Below are positions 63,801-64,000 of a stretch of DNA of 64,000 bases, one piece after another; the first letter of the stretch is position 1; the number at the start of each line of letters is the position of its first letter. The notes beneath the pieces are model-generated. The model saw only the letters and a program-made list of their open reading frames with translations. It was not told where the DNA came from and made no database searches. Made by a program: the position numbers and the translations under genes. This DNA is from Ptiloglossa arizonensis (Eukaryota > Arthropoda > Insecta > Hymenoptera > Colletidae), in the NCBI RefSeq assembly GCF_051014685.1, contig NC_135055.1:9784001-9848000 (forward strand), written 5' to 3'.

Positions 63801-64000
63801 CACTTTAATCAAATCATCCTCGAATCCCGTTGCTGGAACCAGTTTTTCTGGATAAATTTACATCTTCCTTCGTTTGCATATCTGCTTATGCTAAACCATT
63901 GAATCGACAGTGGCATAGAAATCGCAAGAATTAACGCGAGACACATTATCATATCCTGTTGTACGATAACCAGCAGAAGGTACCCTACTGTTATTTCTGT
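60870..64000. other. Intronic or intergenic sequence, nothing recognised
   Basis: AT-rich to about 62400, then two moderately CpG-rich patches (62450-62850 and 63300-63990). Poly-A/T runs lie near 61547, 63180, 63229 and 63543. Short minus-strand frames at 62551-62742 and 63335-63719 have no recognisable similarity. No furin exon was seen. Confidence 0.4.

Larger units (their letters stand above)
32689..64000 (+). other. Long first coding intron of the furin gene (end outside window)
   Basis: It begins with the donor GTAAGA at 32689. No continuation of the furin prodomain was found in the rest of the window: the next exon should encode the remaining prodomain with its basic cleavage site. 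At least 31 kb of intron is therefore inferred. It contains AT-rich sequence with isolated CpG-richer patches (around 37500-37880, 47500-48500, 50280-50890, 53940-55130, 57240-57780, 59470-60060, 62450-62850, 63300-63990), transposon fossils and small repeats. A nested gene, or a second gene after an unrecognised terminal exon, cannot be excluded. Confidence 0.5.

Overview
This looks like nuclear DNA from an insect, most likely a hymenopteran. It is AT-rich overall but full of CpG words (tcga, cgaa, acg). It holds patchy CpG-rich blocks, very few coding exons, and fossils of mariner, piggyBac-like and pogo/Tigger-like elements. No bacterial operon, phage, plasmid, CRISPR array, rRNA or tRNA was seen. 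The order-level assignment is inference from composition and repeat types.

The only confidently recognised gene is a furin-type proprotein convertase, on the + strand. Its first coding exon is at 32530-32688: a signal peptide plus the start of the inhibitory prodomain, ending at a canonical GTAAGA donor. No later exon was found, so the remaining 31 kb appears to be its first coding intron, with the catalytic exons beyond the right edge. The leader upstream is CpG-rich, carries a GAC-type trinucleotide repeat, and has no ATG for 515 nt before the start codon.

Region by region. 1-3.9 kb: intergenic, with a mariner-type MITE inside a short tandem repeat and a CpG-rich block. 3.9-6.6 kb: a transposon graveyard with decayed mariner-like and piggyBac-like transposases, both on the minus strand. 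7.2-7.4 kb: a long imperfect hairpin. 8-16 kb: AT-rich, essentially empty apart from an AAT microsatellite. 16.3-16.7 kb: a probable solo LTR. 20.5-24.8 kb: a large CpG-rich block that may hold a promoter or untranslated exons. 26.3 kb: a 27-codon signal-peptide-like ORF. 31.2-32.7 kb: furin leader and first coding exon. 34.7-35.2 kb: a pogo/Tigger-like remnant inside the intron. 48.6-49.1 kb: a four-copy ~113-bp minisatellite, followed by a cluster of transcription-factor-like motifs. 52.9-53.3 kb: an unrecognised 117-codon ORF with coding-like codon use. 60.7 kb: a second mariner-type MITE.

Nothing in the window supports a multi-gene functional system. The most useful leads are the nested transposon fossils, the ATG-free furin leader, the unexplained ORF at 52.9 kb and the intronic minisatellite and motif cluster.
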